Shown: positions 1 through 7,835 of the stretch, one piece after another
How positions within the stretch are numbered: position 1 is the first letter of the stretch
Layout of the letters: each line of letters starts with the position of its first letter
Assembly: GCA_020635975.1 (NCBI GenBank)
Contig: JACJYT010000022.1
Coordinates: forward strand, 1-17,661
From: Chitinophagales bacterium
GTDB lineage: Bacteria; Bacteroidota; Bacteroidia; Chitinophagales; UBA8649
Length of the DNA: 17,661 nucleotides
Reading direction: 5' to 3'
Made by a program: the position numbers and the translations under genes
The notes under the pieces: model-generated
What the model was told of the DNA's origin: nothing
What the model saw: the letters and a program-made list of their open reading frames with translations, nothing else
Database searches by the model: none

Positions 1-1359
1 GAAAAAATAGAAGGCTTAACCATAGGCACAGCCTGGAACTTTGCTTATGAAGAAGGTGGACAATTCTTTATGTGGAGTGGTTTGGATAGAGATGCTCTTC
101 TTCCCTCCGACCCTAAATCTGCCTTTAATAAGGATGTTCGTACGGATTATATACAAAGAAGGATTAGCCTTAGTCCCTTTATAAATTACTTTGATAAAAA
201 GGACAATAAGCATAGCTTCAACTTTAGATATTACAACAATTTTAGCACGAATTTTAGTCTAGAAAGCAACTTTACCAACCATATTTATGGAGAATATACC
301 TATAGCAAAAGCCTAACCGCGAAAGGCATTGAATTGATAAGTGGTGTTTCTGGCTATTATACTACCACCAAAGGATTAAACGTAGGTAATTTAGAATTGG
401 ACGCTAGCAATGCCAGTATATTTATACAAGCCGACAAGAAGTTCTTTGGGAAATTGAATTTTACAGGAGGCATTCGAGTAGAATACAATAAAGTAGATTC
501 GATCATTCCAGACAATAAACTTACTATACTTTCCATATTTAAAAAGAATGGGGATTTTACTTCTCCAGTTAAGCCTTTGTTGCGTTTCGGAATGAATTAT
601 CAGGCGCATCAAGCTACTTTTATAAGAGCAAGTTGGGGACAAGGTTTCAGGGTACCTACGCTTAATGAATATTTTGTAGATTTAAAAAGAACCATTCAAG
701 TTCAAGCAAATCCAAATTTGTTGCCTGAAAATGGCTGGTCGGCCGAAATCGGAGTAAAACAGGGGGTGAAAGTAGGCTCTTGGCAAGGCTTCTTCGATTA
801 TGCCTTTTTCTTTACCAAATATGTAGATTTAATTGATTTTAGCTTGACTCCAACTTTTACTATCCAAGCTCAAAATTTAGACGATGCACGCATTTGGGGG
901 CATGAACTTTCTGCACTTGGACAAGGAAAGTTGTTTGGTTATCCATTTACTTTTTTAGCAGGTTACACCTTTATTCAGCCAATTTTACTTAATCCTAGCG
1001 AAGCTAGAAAGAAAGATTATCCAGATACCTATCAATATATAAATTATAGAAGTAAGCACAATTTTAAGGCGGATGTGGAAACAACGATCAAAAAATTATC
1101 TTTAGGCATATCGAGCACATTTACTAGTGTAATGATTAACCTTCCTTTTACTACGAATAATGTTCCGGGAGTTGTAGAGTATAGAGAGAAAAATAACCAT
1201 GGAGAATGGGTTTGTGATACTCGAATAAGATGGAATTTTACGGATAAAACCAAGCTCGGTTTTGTTGTAAAAAATGTATTTAATAATGAATATACTACTC
1301 GACCTGGTATCTTAGAAGCTCCTAGAAATTACACCCTTCAGTTTCAGCATGAGTTTTAA
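1..1359 (+). CDS. TonB-dependent receptor, C-terminal part (5' end outside window)
   Basis: The reading frame is open from base 1, so the gene starts upstream; the first in-window Met (base 70) is internal. About 452 residues are visible. They are made of alternating amphipathic beta strands with aromatic girdles, as in the 22-strand barrel of TonB-dependent outer-membrane receptors. A segment near base 640, GQGFRVPTLNEYF, is the conserved RxPT-type motif of this family, followed by a NPNLLPENGWSAEIGVKQG segment typical of the barrel. The chain ends in an aromatic residue (QFQHEF), the usual outer-membrane insertion signal. The protein would import a ligand across the outer membrane using TonB/ExbBD energy. 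The plug domain and TonB box are not in the window, so the substrate cannot be assigned. The ceramidase-like gene follows 74 bp downstream on the same strand. Confidence 0.9.
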   Translation, partial: EKIEGLTIGTAWNFAYEEGGQFFMWSGLDRDALLPSDPKSAFNKDVRTDYIQRRISLSPFINYFDKKDNKHSFNFRYYNNFSTNFSLESNFTNHIYGEYTYSKSLTAKGIELISGVSGYYTTTKGLNVGNLELDASNASIFIQADKKFFGKLNFTGGIRVEYNKVDSIIPDNKLTILSIFKKNGDFTSPVKPLLRFGMNYQAHQATFIRASWGQGFRVPTLNEYFVDLKRTIQVQANPNLLPENGWSAEIGVKQGVKVGSWQGFFDYAFFFTKYVDLIDFSLTPTFTIQAQNLDDARIWGHELSALGQGKLFGYPFTFLAGYTFIQPILLNPSEARKKDYPDTYQYINYRSKHNFKADVETTIKKLSLGISSTFTSVMINLPFTTNNVPGVVEYREKNNHGEWVCDTRIRWNFTDKTKLGFVVKNVFNNEYTTRPGILEAPRNYTLQFQHEF

Positions 1360-1433
1360 GAATATTTAATGCAGAATTTGTTATTGCTGGCAATTTTTTC
1401 TTTAATTTAGGACTTCAATTAAATTTTATTGGA

Positions 1434-3284
1434 ATGTTGCTAGGTTGCGGAAAAGCAGATATCACCGCCTTTGTAGAAGGGGTTGGTATGCTGGGTTATG
1501 GTATGTATTATAATATAATGCAACAGGTGGAAACGCCATTGTTTGCTAGGGCTTTTGTATTTAAAACAGATTCTCGAAAAATAGCTTATGTGAATTGTGA
1601 GCTCGCCTTCATTACTCCTTCTTTGAAAAGAGGAGTTATTAAAAAACTAACAAGAAAATATCCTGATTTAGGCTACGAAAACCAAAACCTATTAATCACT
1701 GCACAGCACACCCATAGCGGTCCGGGTGGCTACTCTCACCATGGCTTGTATAACATGAATAGTCCAGGTTTTGTAATAGAGATTTACAAAAAGATAGTGG
1801 ATGGAATTGTAGAGGCAATTTTAAAGGCGGAAGAAAACTATGAAGACGTCGATTTAGAACTTTCGAAGGGAGAATTTGCGCCAGATAAAGAAGTTGGTTT
1901 TCAGCGCTCTCTTCATGCCTATTTACAGAACCCAGAGGCAAAACAAATCACGAAGAAAGACTTACATTTAGGTATAGATAGAGAAATGACGATGTTGCGC
2001 TTTGTTAATAAATCGAAGAACATTTTAGCTTCTATAAATTGGTTTGGCACCCACCCTACCAGCTTGCCTAATACGAATACTCGGGTTTGTTCTGATAATA
2101 AGGGATATGCTACGCAATATTTGGAGGAAGATTTAGGGAAAGAAAATCCCAATTTTATTGCTGCTTTTTCGCAAGGAAGTTGTGGCGACGTATCTCCAAA
2201 GTTTATTTATAATAAGAAATTCAATCGACAACGAGGAAAATATCAAGGCAAGTATGCCGATGATTTGGAAAGTGCAAAATACAATGGCAAGCTACAATAC
2301 GAGAAGGCTAAGGAGCTTTTGGAGACTACGGCAACAACTGAATTTTCTGGCAACGAAGTAGATTATACACTGCGATATGTAGATTTCTCTAACATACAAG
2401 TGAATCCAAAATTTACAGGAGGAAAAGAAAATGTAAGAACAAGTTTATCTTGCATGGGAGTTTCTTTTATGGAAGGTGCCATTATGGATGGTCCTGGTTT
2501 GTTACAACCCCTAAGTTTTGTAGCAAGAAGAATTAGTAATCTAATTAAACTCTCTGACTATCTAAGAGCGCCTTTTATGCCTAAGGAATGGGGAGTTGCA
2601 ATGCGTCAAAAATATGCAAGTCAAGGTAATAAACATGTCATGATTGAATCGGGTGCACGAAGAATAATGGGCACTTATAATGTAAGTAAGATGATCCTTC
2701 CAAGCTTTATAGATGAAACTATTGCTAATTTGAAGGAGTTTCATAAACGAGGAGCTTTGGATGGTCATCCTTGGACACCACAGATTCTACCACTACAAAT
2801 TGTCCAAATTAATGGCATAGCGCTTTGTGCATTCCCTTTTGAAATAACCACTATAGCAGCGCAACGACTTAAGAAAAGTTTGGAAGATGTGCTCTTGAAG
2901 CATCCCCAAATAAAGGAGGTAATTTTGTCGCCATATTCTAATGCCTATAATGGCTATGTAACCACCTTCGAAGAATATCAAGTTCAATGTTACGAAGGTG
3001 GCCATACTGTTTTCGGAGAATATACTCTAGCAGCTTTACAAACAGAGTTTGAGAAATTGGCTGAGGAAATGTTGAAACCTTATGAGCAGAGAAGCACTAA
3101 TCACGAAATTCTTCCTTTGGTTTTTACCAAAGAAGATTTAGAGAAATTCGAACATTTTAAAGGAAACTATTATCAAAATAGCTTAAGAAGGAAAGAAAAA
3201 CTAGCTAAGTTAAACGCCAAGCGGAGAGAAAAACTAGAAAAAAGAAAGATGCGAATTCAAAGTCGGATCGACAAGCTATCTTAA
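1434..3284 (+). CDS. Neutral/alkaline ceramidase family amidase, apparently cytosolic
   Basis: This is a 616-residue protein of the neutral ceramidase family (PF04734), which hydrolyses the amide bond of ceramide to a sphingoid base and a fatty acid. Family landmarks are in order: TAQHTHSGPGGYS (89-101, zinc His), INWFGTHPTS (201-210, second zinc His 207), SDNKGYA (220-226), the amidase motif GDVSP (251-255, nucleophile Ser254), FEIT (Glu470, zinc ligand) and NAYNGYVTT (503-511, Tyr508). Two things are odd. No signal peptide is present, because the protein starts directly in the core (MLLGCGKADIT), whereas characterised members are secreted or membrane anchored. Also, the C-terminal Ig-like domain appears to be missing, replaced by a strongly basic helical tail (about 570-616). 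The ATG at 1434 is the first in its frame; the frame stays open to at least 1365 without another ATG. Many Bacteroidota make sphingolipids, so an internal ceramide substrate is plausible but inferred. Confidence 0.88.
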   Translation: MLLGCGKADITAFVEGVGMLGYGMYYNIMQQVETPLFARAFVFKTDSRKIAYVNCELAFITPSLKRGVIKKLTRKYPDLGYENQNLLITAQHTHSGPGGYSHHGLYNMNSPGFVIEIYKKIVDGIVEAILKAEENYEDVDLELSKGEFAPDKEVGFQRSLHAYLQNPEAKQITKKDLHLGIDREMTMLRFVNKSKNILASINWFGTHPTSLPNTNTRVCSDNKGYATQYLEEDLGKENPNFIAAFSQGSCGDVSPKFIYNKKFNRQRGKYQGKYADDLESAKYNGKLQYEKAKELLETTATTEFSGNEVDYTLRYVDFSNIQVNPKFTGGKENVRTSLSCMGVSFMEGAIMDGPGLLQPLSFVARRISNLIKLSDYLRAPFMPKEWGVAMRQKYASQGNKHVMIESGARRIMGTYNVSKMILPSFIDETIANLKEFHKRGALDGHPWTPQILPLQIVQINGIALCAFPFEITTIAAQRLKKSLEDVLLKHPQIKEVILSPYSNAYNGYVTTFEEYQVQCYEGGHTVFGEYTLAALQTEFEKLAEEMLKPYEQRSTNHEILPLVFTKEDLEKFEHFKGNYYQNSLRRKEKLAKLNAKRREKLEKRKMRIQSRIDKLS

Positions 3285-4075
3285 TAATATTCTCTTGAAA
3301 TGAAGAGGTAATGAACGCCAAAGTTTATTCCCGCTGTAAAGTTGTAAGAAGGACGATATTTTACATCGTTATTACTATAATATTGAAGATCTCTAATGGC
3401 TTCTCCATTGATATCAATTAAGCCAAAATATAGATTCAAACCTGTGCTTAGGTAAACATTGTTATTAACAAAAAACTGCACACCATTTTCAATGCATAAG
3501 CCAATATCTACTTTTCTAAATTTATCGCTTTCTGGTATGCCCGCCAAATTGTTGCCTATCCCTTCCTGCGCAATTGTTACGTTTTCGTATACCGACATCA
3601 AATAGCCTAGTTGTGGACCTAGAGCAAAGAAATAATTCATTTTTTTAGAAAGACTTCTCGACTTTGGTTTTAAGTCAAATTTATATAGTAATGGAACTCG
3701 TAAATAATTCAACTTTACATTTCTTTTAACTTCAACCGGATACGAGCTAGAAGATGTTGCGTCTTCTTGGTAAACATCCCCGTGGTACTTTTGACCTGCC
3801 TGTTCAAATAAAACACCAAATTGAATTCCGTGTCTTTTCGTTATATTATAACCTCCTACAAGGCCAAAACTTCCAGAAACTTTAATGCTATAATCTAATT
3901 CAGATCCACGAGCAAAAGGGTTGTTAAAGCCATCTAAGGTTCCGAAGTTGTTTTGATTAAGAATCCATGGGTTGGTAAACATTGCTGCTCCACCTAAATG
4001 AAAAGCCTTTTCTTGAGCCGAAATTATTCCAATTAAAAATAATTGTGCAAATAAAAATGTTAGTCTTAAAAACAT
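3281..4075 (-). CDS. Outer-membrane beta-barrel protein (PF13568-like)
   Basis: This 264-residue protein has a clear signal peptide (hydrophobic residues 4-18, cleavage probably after IISA at about residue 20). The rest is an alternating beta-strand pattern of the small outer-membrane barrel type common in Bacteroidota: LGGAAMF near the N-terminus, GGYNITKRHGIQFGVLFEQAG, LNYLRVPLLYKFDLK, FFALGPQLGYL, and a closing GINFGVHYLF. The LRVPLLYKF strand is a frequent signature of the PF13568 (outer membrane protein beta-barrel) group. No enzyme motif is visible and the cargo or function is unknown. It converges on the ceramidase gene with a 4-bp overlap at the stop codons and is divergent from the methyltransferase with only 31 bp between start codons. 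Confidence 0.8.
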   Translation of the reverse strand: MFLRLTFLFAQLFLIGIISAQEKAFHLGGAAMFTNPWILNQNNFGTLDGFNNPFARGSELDYSIKVSGSFGLVGGYNITKRHGIQFGVLFEQAGQKYHGDVYQEDATSSSSYPVEVKRNVKLNYLRVPLLYKFDLKPKSRSLSKKMNYFFALGPQLGYLMSVYENVTIAQEGIGNNLAGIPESDKFRKVDIGLCIENGVQFFVNNNVYLSTGLNLYFGLIDINGEAIRDLQYYSNNDVKYRPSYNFTAGINFGVHYLFISREYY

Positions 4076-4080
4076 AGGCG

Positions 4081-4088
4081 TAACTTTG
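4081..4088 (+). promoter_or_regulatory. -7 box for the TTG-started methyltransferase
   Basis: TAACTTTG matches TAnnTTTG exactly, 18 bp before the TTG start, implying a 5' leader of about 12 nt. It begins 6 bp outside the start codon of the divergent barrel gene, so its -33 region must lie inside that gene. No good TTG is present at the usual distance. Confidence 0.45.
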
Positions 4089-4106
4089 TAATTAATTTAA
4101 TACTCC

Positions 4107-4901
4107 TTGAAGCTTAGTGCAAAAATACATACTTTAATTCAGTTTTTTCAATATATCAAGCTGTCAAAAACCAAATTCAAGGTCCACTCCCCTTTTGTAT
4201 TCCACTTTATTTTAAACATACTCGAAAAGCCAGAACCGCTTGCCTTAAAGAAAAATCAAGAACTTAAACAATACTATCAAAGAGAATTAAAACAACTTAC
4301 TGCAAGTGCAAATGGAGGAGCTGGTTCTCAAGTATTAGGTACAAAGCAAGTTGCAGTTACAAAGTTTATAAAAAAGCTTGGCTTACCCGAGAAATATGGT
4401 TCTATTCTTGCACATCTTAGTTTGCTGCAGGATCATAGTATAATTATTGAGTTAGGAGGTTCCTTGGGAATAAGCACTAGCTTTCTTGCAAGAAATTCTA
4501 GAAATAAGGTGTATAGCATAGATATTAATAGTGAGGTGCAAGCGCATTGTAAAAAAGCTTTTGAAGCTTTAGATATAAAAAACGTAGACTGGATAAATGC
4601 TTCTTTTGATGATGTTTTAGAAGATTTATGCCGGAGCGAAAAAAATATTTCTTTGGCTTTTGTAGATGGAAATCACCAGAAAGATGCGACACTCCGTTAT
4701 TTTGATATTTTGCTTAAACATGCCAATGAAAATACTGTTTTAGTTTTTGATGACATTCATTGGAGCAAAGAAATGACTGAAGCTTGGGAGCAGATTAGCC
4801 AAAATATTAATGTAACTTTGAGCATAGATTTGTTTCGAATAGGAATTGTTTACCTAAATAAAAATCGTAAGGAAAAAGAAGAATTTATATTATGGTATTA
4901 A
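4107..4901 (+). CDS. Class I SAM-dependent methyltransferase (TTG start)
   Basis: A 264-residue protein with a Rossmann-type methyltransferase fold. Motif I is IIELGGSLGISTSFLA (113-128), the acidic SAM ribose ligand lies in YSIDI (136-140), and the metal/substrate-side motifs are FVDGNHQKD (185-193) and FDDIHWSKEM (214-223), as in the O-methyltransferase (Methyltransf_24 / COMT-like) group. An N-terminal HSPFVF element (27-32) is, by recall, a hallmark of the Bacteroidota members. The start is unusual: an in-frame stop lies at 4098-4100, there is no ATG before the conserved core, and TTG at 4107 is the only credible initiator. A TAACTTTG -7 box lies at 4081-4088. The acceptor substrate is unknown. 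The 3' end overlaps the next gene by 10 bp, suggesting one transcript and translational coupling. Confidence 0.82.
   Translation: MKLSAKIHTLIQFFQYIKLSKTKFKVHSPFVFHFILNILEKPEPLALKKNQELKQYYQRELKQLTASANGGAGSQVLGTKQVAVTKFIKKLGLPEKYGSILAHLSLLQDHSIIIELGGSLGISTSFLARNSRNKVYSIDINSEVQAHCKKAFEALDIKNVDWINASFDDVLEDLCRSEKNISLAFVDGNHQKDATLRYFDILLKHANENTVLVFDDIHWSKEMTEAWEQISQNINVTLSIDLFRIGIVYLNKNRKEKEEFILWY
4120..4151 (-). promoter_or_regulatory. Promoter of the beta-barrel gene, located inside the methyltransferase coding start
   Basis: On the minus strand TATTTTTG (4120-4127) matches TAnnTTTG exactly, and a TTG (4149-4151) lies 21 bp further upstream. Transcription would begin near 4113, giving a leader of about 38 nt. 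The whole element falls within codons 5-15 of the divergent methyltransferase gene. Confidence 0.45.
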
Positions 4902-6280
4902 GAATAATTACTTTTTTTAATTGCCTGCTATTGGCTTGTTTAGTAAATGCTCAAGCTAGCTTGGCATATACCGATGCCTATGGAAGTAATTTGTTTAAAG
5001 ACACAGAAAATAGTGTTGTTTTCCAGAACAATACTTGGGTTTTATTAGATTCTTTAGGTAAAGAGGAATTGCTAGAAATAATGAATTCTTATTTTAGTGA
5101 AATAGAACTTCCCGTTTATAGCAAGTCGAGCGAGTCGCCCATACAATTGGTATTTACCTATGAAAAAAGTAGCCAAGATTTATTTCTAAGTTGGAGTAAT
5201 ATATGGCATCAGAAGTATGAAAGAAAAGTATTAGAATTAGCGCTAAAGTATTTAAAAATGCAAAGTACTAAACACCGAGATATTTTTGCCAATTTGCAAG
5301 AAGCTGCTCTTTATAAATTTACCCTTAACGAATACATTAAATCTCAGGATAGCAATAATTATTTCTTTAAAACGAATTTAAATCTTAGTTCAAAAGATTT
5401 AGATGTAGCCAAGTTTCTAAAAGTAAATTTAAGTCCTAATCTATCTCTAAAGCGTGCTATCACGAATTCAACAAGTAATCAATACAAAGAGGCTTTTGAA
5501 CTTGAAAACTTTGCAGGGGTTCTTCATTTTAACCTAGGACCAAAATCAAGTTCTCGTTTGGTGGATTGTTTTTCTATGCATGTTTTTTGCAAATTAAATG
5601 GGCTTGATGCGCCAATCTACTTTAATAATTTTTCTATTTTCACCTATCCAGATAGAATGGATTTCGTACTAAGTAATGAGCTAGATATGAGTTTATTGAT
5701 GCAGGTAGAAAACGAAATTTTGAACCTGGCAAATAATCCTATTGCTTGTTTTTACAATATTGCAGATAAAGAGGCTTTAGCGAGTTTGAGAGAGTCCTAT
5801 ACGGCCATGGATTTGCAGCGATTTTATGAGGTCTTTGTGCAAAATCGTCTTGACAATACAGTCTTTGGTGAGGATAGTGCTAGACTAGCTTTTCAGCTAG
5901 GTAATTTATCGGATAGTATTTTTTTTAAAGTAAATACAGAGAAATTTTTGTCGGAACAAGATAGTCTTAAATTGGATAGAATTGCTTTGTTTTTAATTAA
6001 TAACTCAAGCAGAAACTTAGTCTTATTTGGTCAAGCAAAAAAGAGTGAATATACTAAGGTGGATAAAGCGAAATTTTTAGCTCTTATCGATAAATACAAA
6101 GAATATACCCCAGTGAAATATAGTCGAAGAATGGATTTATCCCTATACCGTTCATTATTGGTTTTTGATTATTTGGTGGGAAAGGGTGTTGATCCAAAAT
6201 CTATGACTTGTATGGCCAAGCTTACTAAAGAAGGCGAAATGCAGATTCCTTATCTAATATTTAAGTTTAAGCTAAAGTAA
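4892..6280 (+). CDS. Exported protein of unknown function with OmpA-like C-terminal region
   Basis: A 462-residue protein with a signal peptide (MVLRIITFFNCLLLACLVNA, cleavage about residue 20). The middle is mixed helix and strand and matches nothing I recognise. The last about 115 residues resemble a divergent OmpA/MotB peptidoglycan-binding fold: FLSEQDSLKLDRIALFLINNS, then a strand (LVLFGQAKK), then SLYRSLLVFDYLVGKGVDP, which parallels the 'S..RA..V.DYL...GV.P..' helix of OmpA domains. The classic NxxLSxxRA peptidoglycan-contact pattern is only partly kept (MDLSLYRS), so binding is uncertain. It begins inside the methyltransferase gene (10-bp overlap) and ends inside the convergent 7-TM gene (14-bp overlap). 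A periplasmic or envelope role is an inference. Confidence 0.7.
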   Translation: MVLRIITFFNCLLLACLVNAQASLAYTDAYGSNLFKDTENSVVFQNNTWVLLDSLGKEELLEIMNSYFSEIELPVYSKSSESPIQLVFTYEKSSQDLFLSWSNIWHQKYERKVLELALKYLKMQSTKHRDIFANLQEAALYKFTLNEYIKSQDSNNYFFKTNLNLSSKDLDVAKFLKVNLSPNLSLKRAITNSTSNQYKEAFELENFAGVLHFNLGPKSSSRLVDCFSMHVFCKLNGLDAPIYFNNFSIFTYPDRMDFVLSNELDMSLLMQVENEILNLANNPIACFYNIADKEALASLRESYTAMDLQRFYEVFVQNRLDNTVFGEDSARLAFQLGNLSDSIFFKVNTEKFLSEQDSLKLDRIALFLINNSSRNLVLFGQAKKSEYTKVDKAKFLALIDKYKEYTPVKYSRRMDLSLYRSLLVFDYLVGKGVDPKSMTCMAKLTKEGEMQIPYLIFKFKLK

Positions 6281-7079
6281 AAATTAGGTAGACTAGAATA
6301 ATAATTACAGACATCGAGGTAAATTGGGCAAGATCTATGCTTTCCATGGAACCGCCTTTATTAATAGTAACATAGTTTTTTCTATACCCAAAAATTAGAA
6401 CAAATAGTAGGATTAGAAAAATTACCCCTAAGCGAATAAAATCGTGTTGCAAGAAGTACTTAAACTCGTAAGTAGGTACGATTAATACTCCTAGAGAAAA
6501 AAGGGCTGCACCAATAAAAAAAGCCATTAGGATATTACTGCTTAAAAATTTAACTCTAGCCAATTTTGATTTTAACTGAGATCTAGAATCTGCTAGTTTG
6601 ATAAAGGGGCGCTGGGCATAATAGGCAATAATTGGAATTACAGGGAGAATGGCAAGTGAGAAGGCGAAGGTAGTTTCTCTTTTGATGTAATACCAATCGA
6701 AGACGATGCTTAAGGTTCGTTTAAAATAAGGTGCACTTATAATATCTGCTATAAAAAATGCTAAGGAAATTAATATTAGCCAAACCAAAAAGATGCGAGA
6801 TTTTGCTTGTTCAGAGCCAATTCTATTTAAGACCACCCAATAAATAAAAGCAGAAAACAGCATAAAAAAAGAAGGTAAACCATATACCATAACTACTTTA
6901 AAGCGTGTCCATTCGTGAAAGTATTCTTTGTAATCAAAATAAATAGTGGTAAAGTAAAAATGAACATTAGGCATATCAATGCTTAAGGCTGCTAAATAAT
7001 TGATGGACAAATAAAGCATATGTACCATAACATAGGCTGAAACAAAAAGTAAGCTTATGTTGAGTAGTCTTTTAGTCAT
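6267..7079 (-). CDS. Seven-TM integral membrane protein, unknown function
   Basis: This 270-residue protein has about seven hydrophobic helices, starting near residues 7-28, 63-87, 97-115, 138-157, 177-199, 215-232 and 250-268. No catalytic or transport motif is recognisable. A lysine/arginine-rich loop (LADSRSQLKSKLARVK, before helix 5) suggests a cytoplasmic side there. The start at 7079 gives a Lys/Arg-containing N-terminus (MTKRLLN) before helix 1. A TATATTTA element 22 bp upstream (7101-7108, minus strand) fits a degenerate Bacteroidota -7 box. The 3' end overlaps the convergent exported-protein gene by 14 bp. I do not recognise the family. Confidence 0.7.
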   Translation of the reverse strand: MTKRLLNISLLFVSAYVMVHMLYLSINYLAALSIDMPNVHFYFTTIYFDYKEYFHEWTRFKVVMVYGLPSFFMLFSAFIYWVVLNRIGSEQAKSRIFLVWLILISLAFFIADIISAPYFKRTLSIVFDWYYIKRETTFAFSLAILPVIPIIAYYAQRPFIKLADSRSQLKSKLARVKFLSSNILMAFFIGAALFSLGVLIVPTYEFKYFLQHDFIRLGVIFLILLFVLIFGYRKNYVTINKGGSMESIDLAQFTSMSVIIILVYLIFTLA

Positions 7080-7181
7080 TCGTTTTTCTGTTGCTTGAAG
7101 TAAATATAATAAAACAGAATTAAAGTTCAGCGGCTATTCAGTTTAGATTCTGCCCTTTATTTAACATGGGGAGAAGCTAGC

Positions 7182-7760
7182 TTATTTCTGCATTTGTTGA
7201 TAAATTTCTTGATATTCTTTAAATTCAGCAAGCAATTCCTCTGCATCCCCATTTCGAACACTAAATTCAGCTTCGTTTTCTTTGCTTAATTCAAGAACTA
7301 ATTCATCTAAATGGAAATAGTACATTTTGTCAAGTTCATCTTTAGCTTTACCTTTTTCACCTTGTCCATTATCTTCAATAACGACTAATATCAAACCAGA
7401 TTCGTCAGCATAAAACTCTTCCGTTCTGTTTGATATTCCTTCGTAAGGATAAGTTTTTACTTTTAGGATTAATCCATTTTGTACATAGAAATGTATTTTA
7501 CTCCACTTCTGTTTAATTTTTTCTCTAAGGTTTTCTGTACTTACTTCGTATGCCTCTAAAGTAAGTCCTTCAATAAGCAGACGTTTGGTATCCGTAATCG
7601 CCATAAGTTCTTCTTTATCTATACTTGGCGTTGTTTCTTGCACTTCTTCCGATAAATTAGTGCTTGTTTCGTTTTCTTGAAGCTGTTCTGTATTCGAAGA
7701 GCAACTATTGAAAAATAAAAGGGAAAGAAGTATGGGGATAAGTAGTGTAAATTTTTTCAT
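7182..7760 (-). CDS. Lipoprotein, unknown function
   Basis: A 192-residue protein with a lipoprotein signal: MKKFTLLIPILLSLLFFNSC, with the modified Cys at residue 20, followed by an acidic, Ser/Glu/Thr-rich tether (SSNTEQLQENETSTNLSEE) before the folded part. The mature part alternates strands and acidic stretches (HFYVQNGLILKVKTYPYEG, ESGLILVVIEDNGQGE) and ends in a Glu/Gln-rich helix (LLAEFKEYQEIYQQMQK). The pattern suggests a small periplasmic or surface-anchored domain. No named family is recognised. It lies 102 bp upstream of the 7-TM gene on the same strand and 75 bp downstream of the DUF1826-like gene, so co-transcription is possible but not shown. Confidence 0.75.
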   Translation of the reverse strand: MKKFTLLIPILLSLLFFNSCSSNTEQLQENETSTNLSEEVQETTPSIDKEELMAITDTKRLLIEGLTLEAYEVSTENLREKIKQKWSKIHFYVQNGLILKVKTYPYEGISNRTEEFYADESGLILVVIEDNGQGEKGKAKDELDKMYYFHLDELVLELSKENEAEFSVRNGDAEELLAEFKEYQEIYQQMQK

Positions 7761-7835
7761 TTCTTATTTTTTGTATGGTAAGATAGGGATTAATTATTCA
7801 AAAGGACATGCTTAAGCACAAAAAATCAGCGCTAC

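Noticed and set aside
70..72. ATG at base 70 as the start of the TonB-dependent receptor
   Set aside because: The frame is open to base 1, and the upstream residues continue the barrel; the gene is truncated by the window edge.
2158..2361. Plus-strand ORF inside the ceramidase gene
   Set aside because: It overlaps conserved ceramidase motifs in another frame and has no start context or family features.
7808..7817. TGCTTAAGCA palindrome downstream of the DUF1826-like gene
   Set aside because: A perfect 10-bp palindrome, but it occurs once, has no loop or T run on the relevant strand, and no associated repeat was seen; probably chance.
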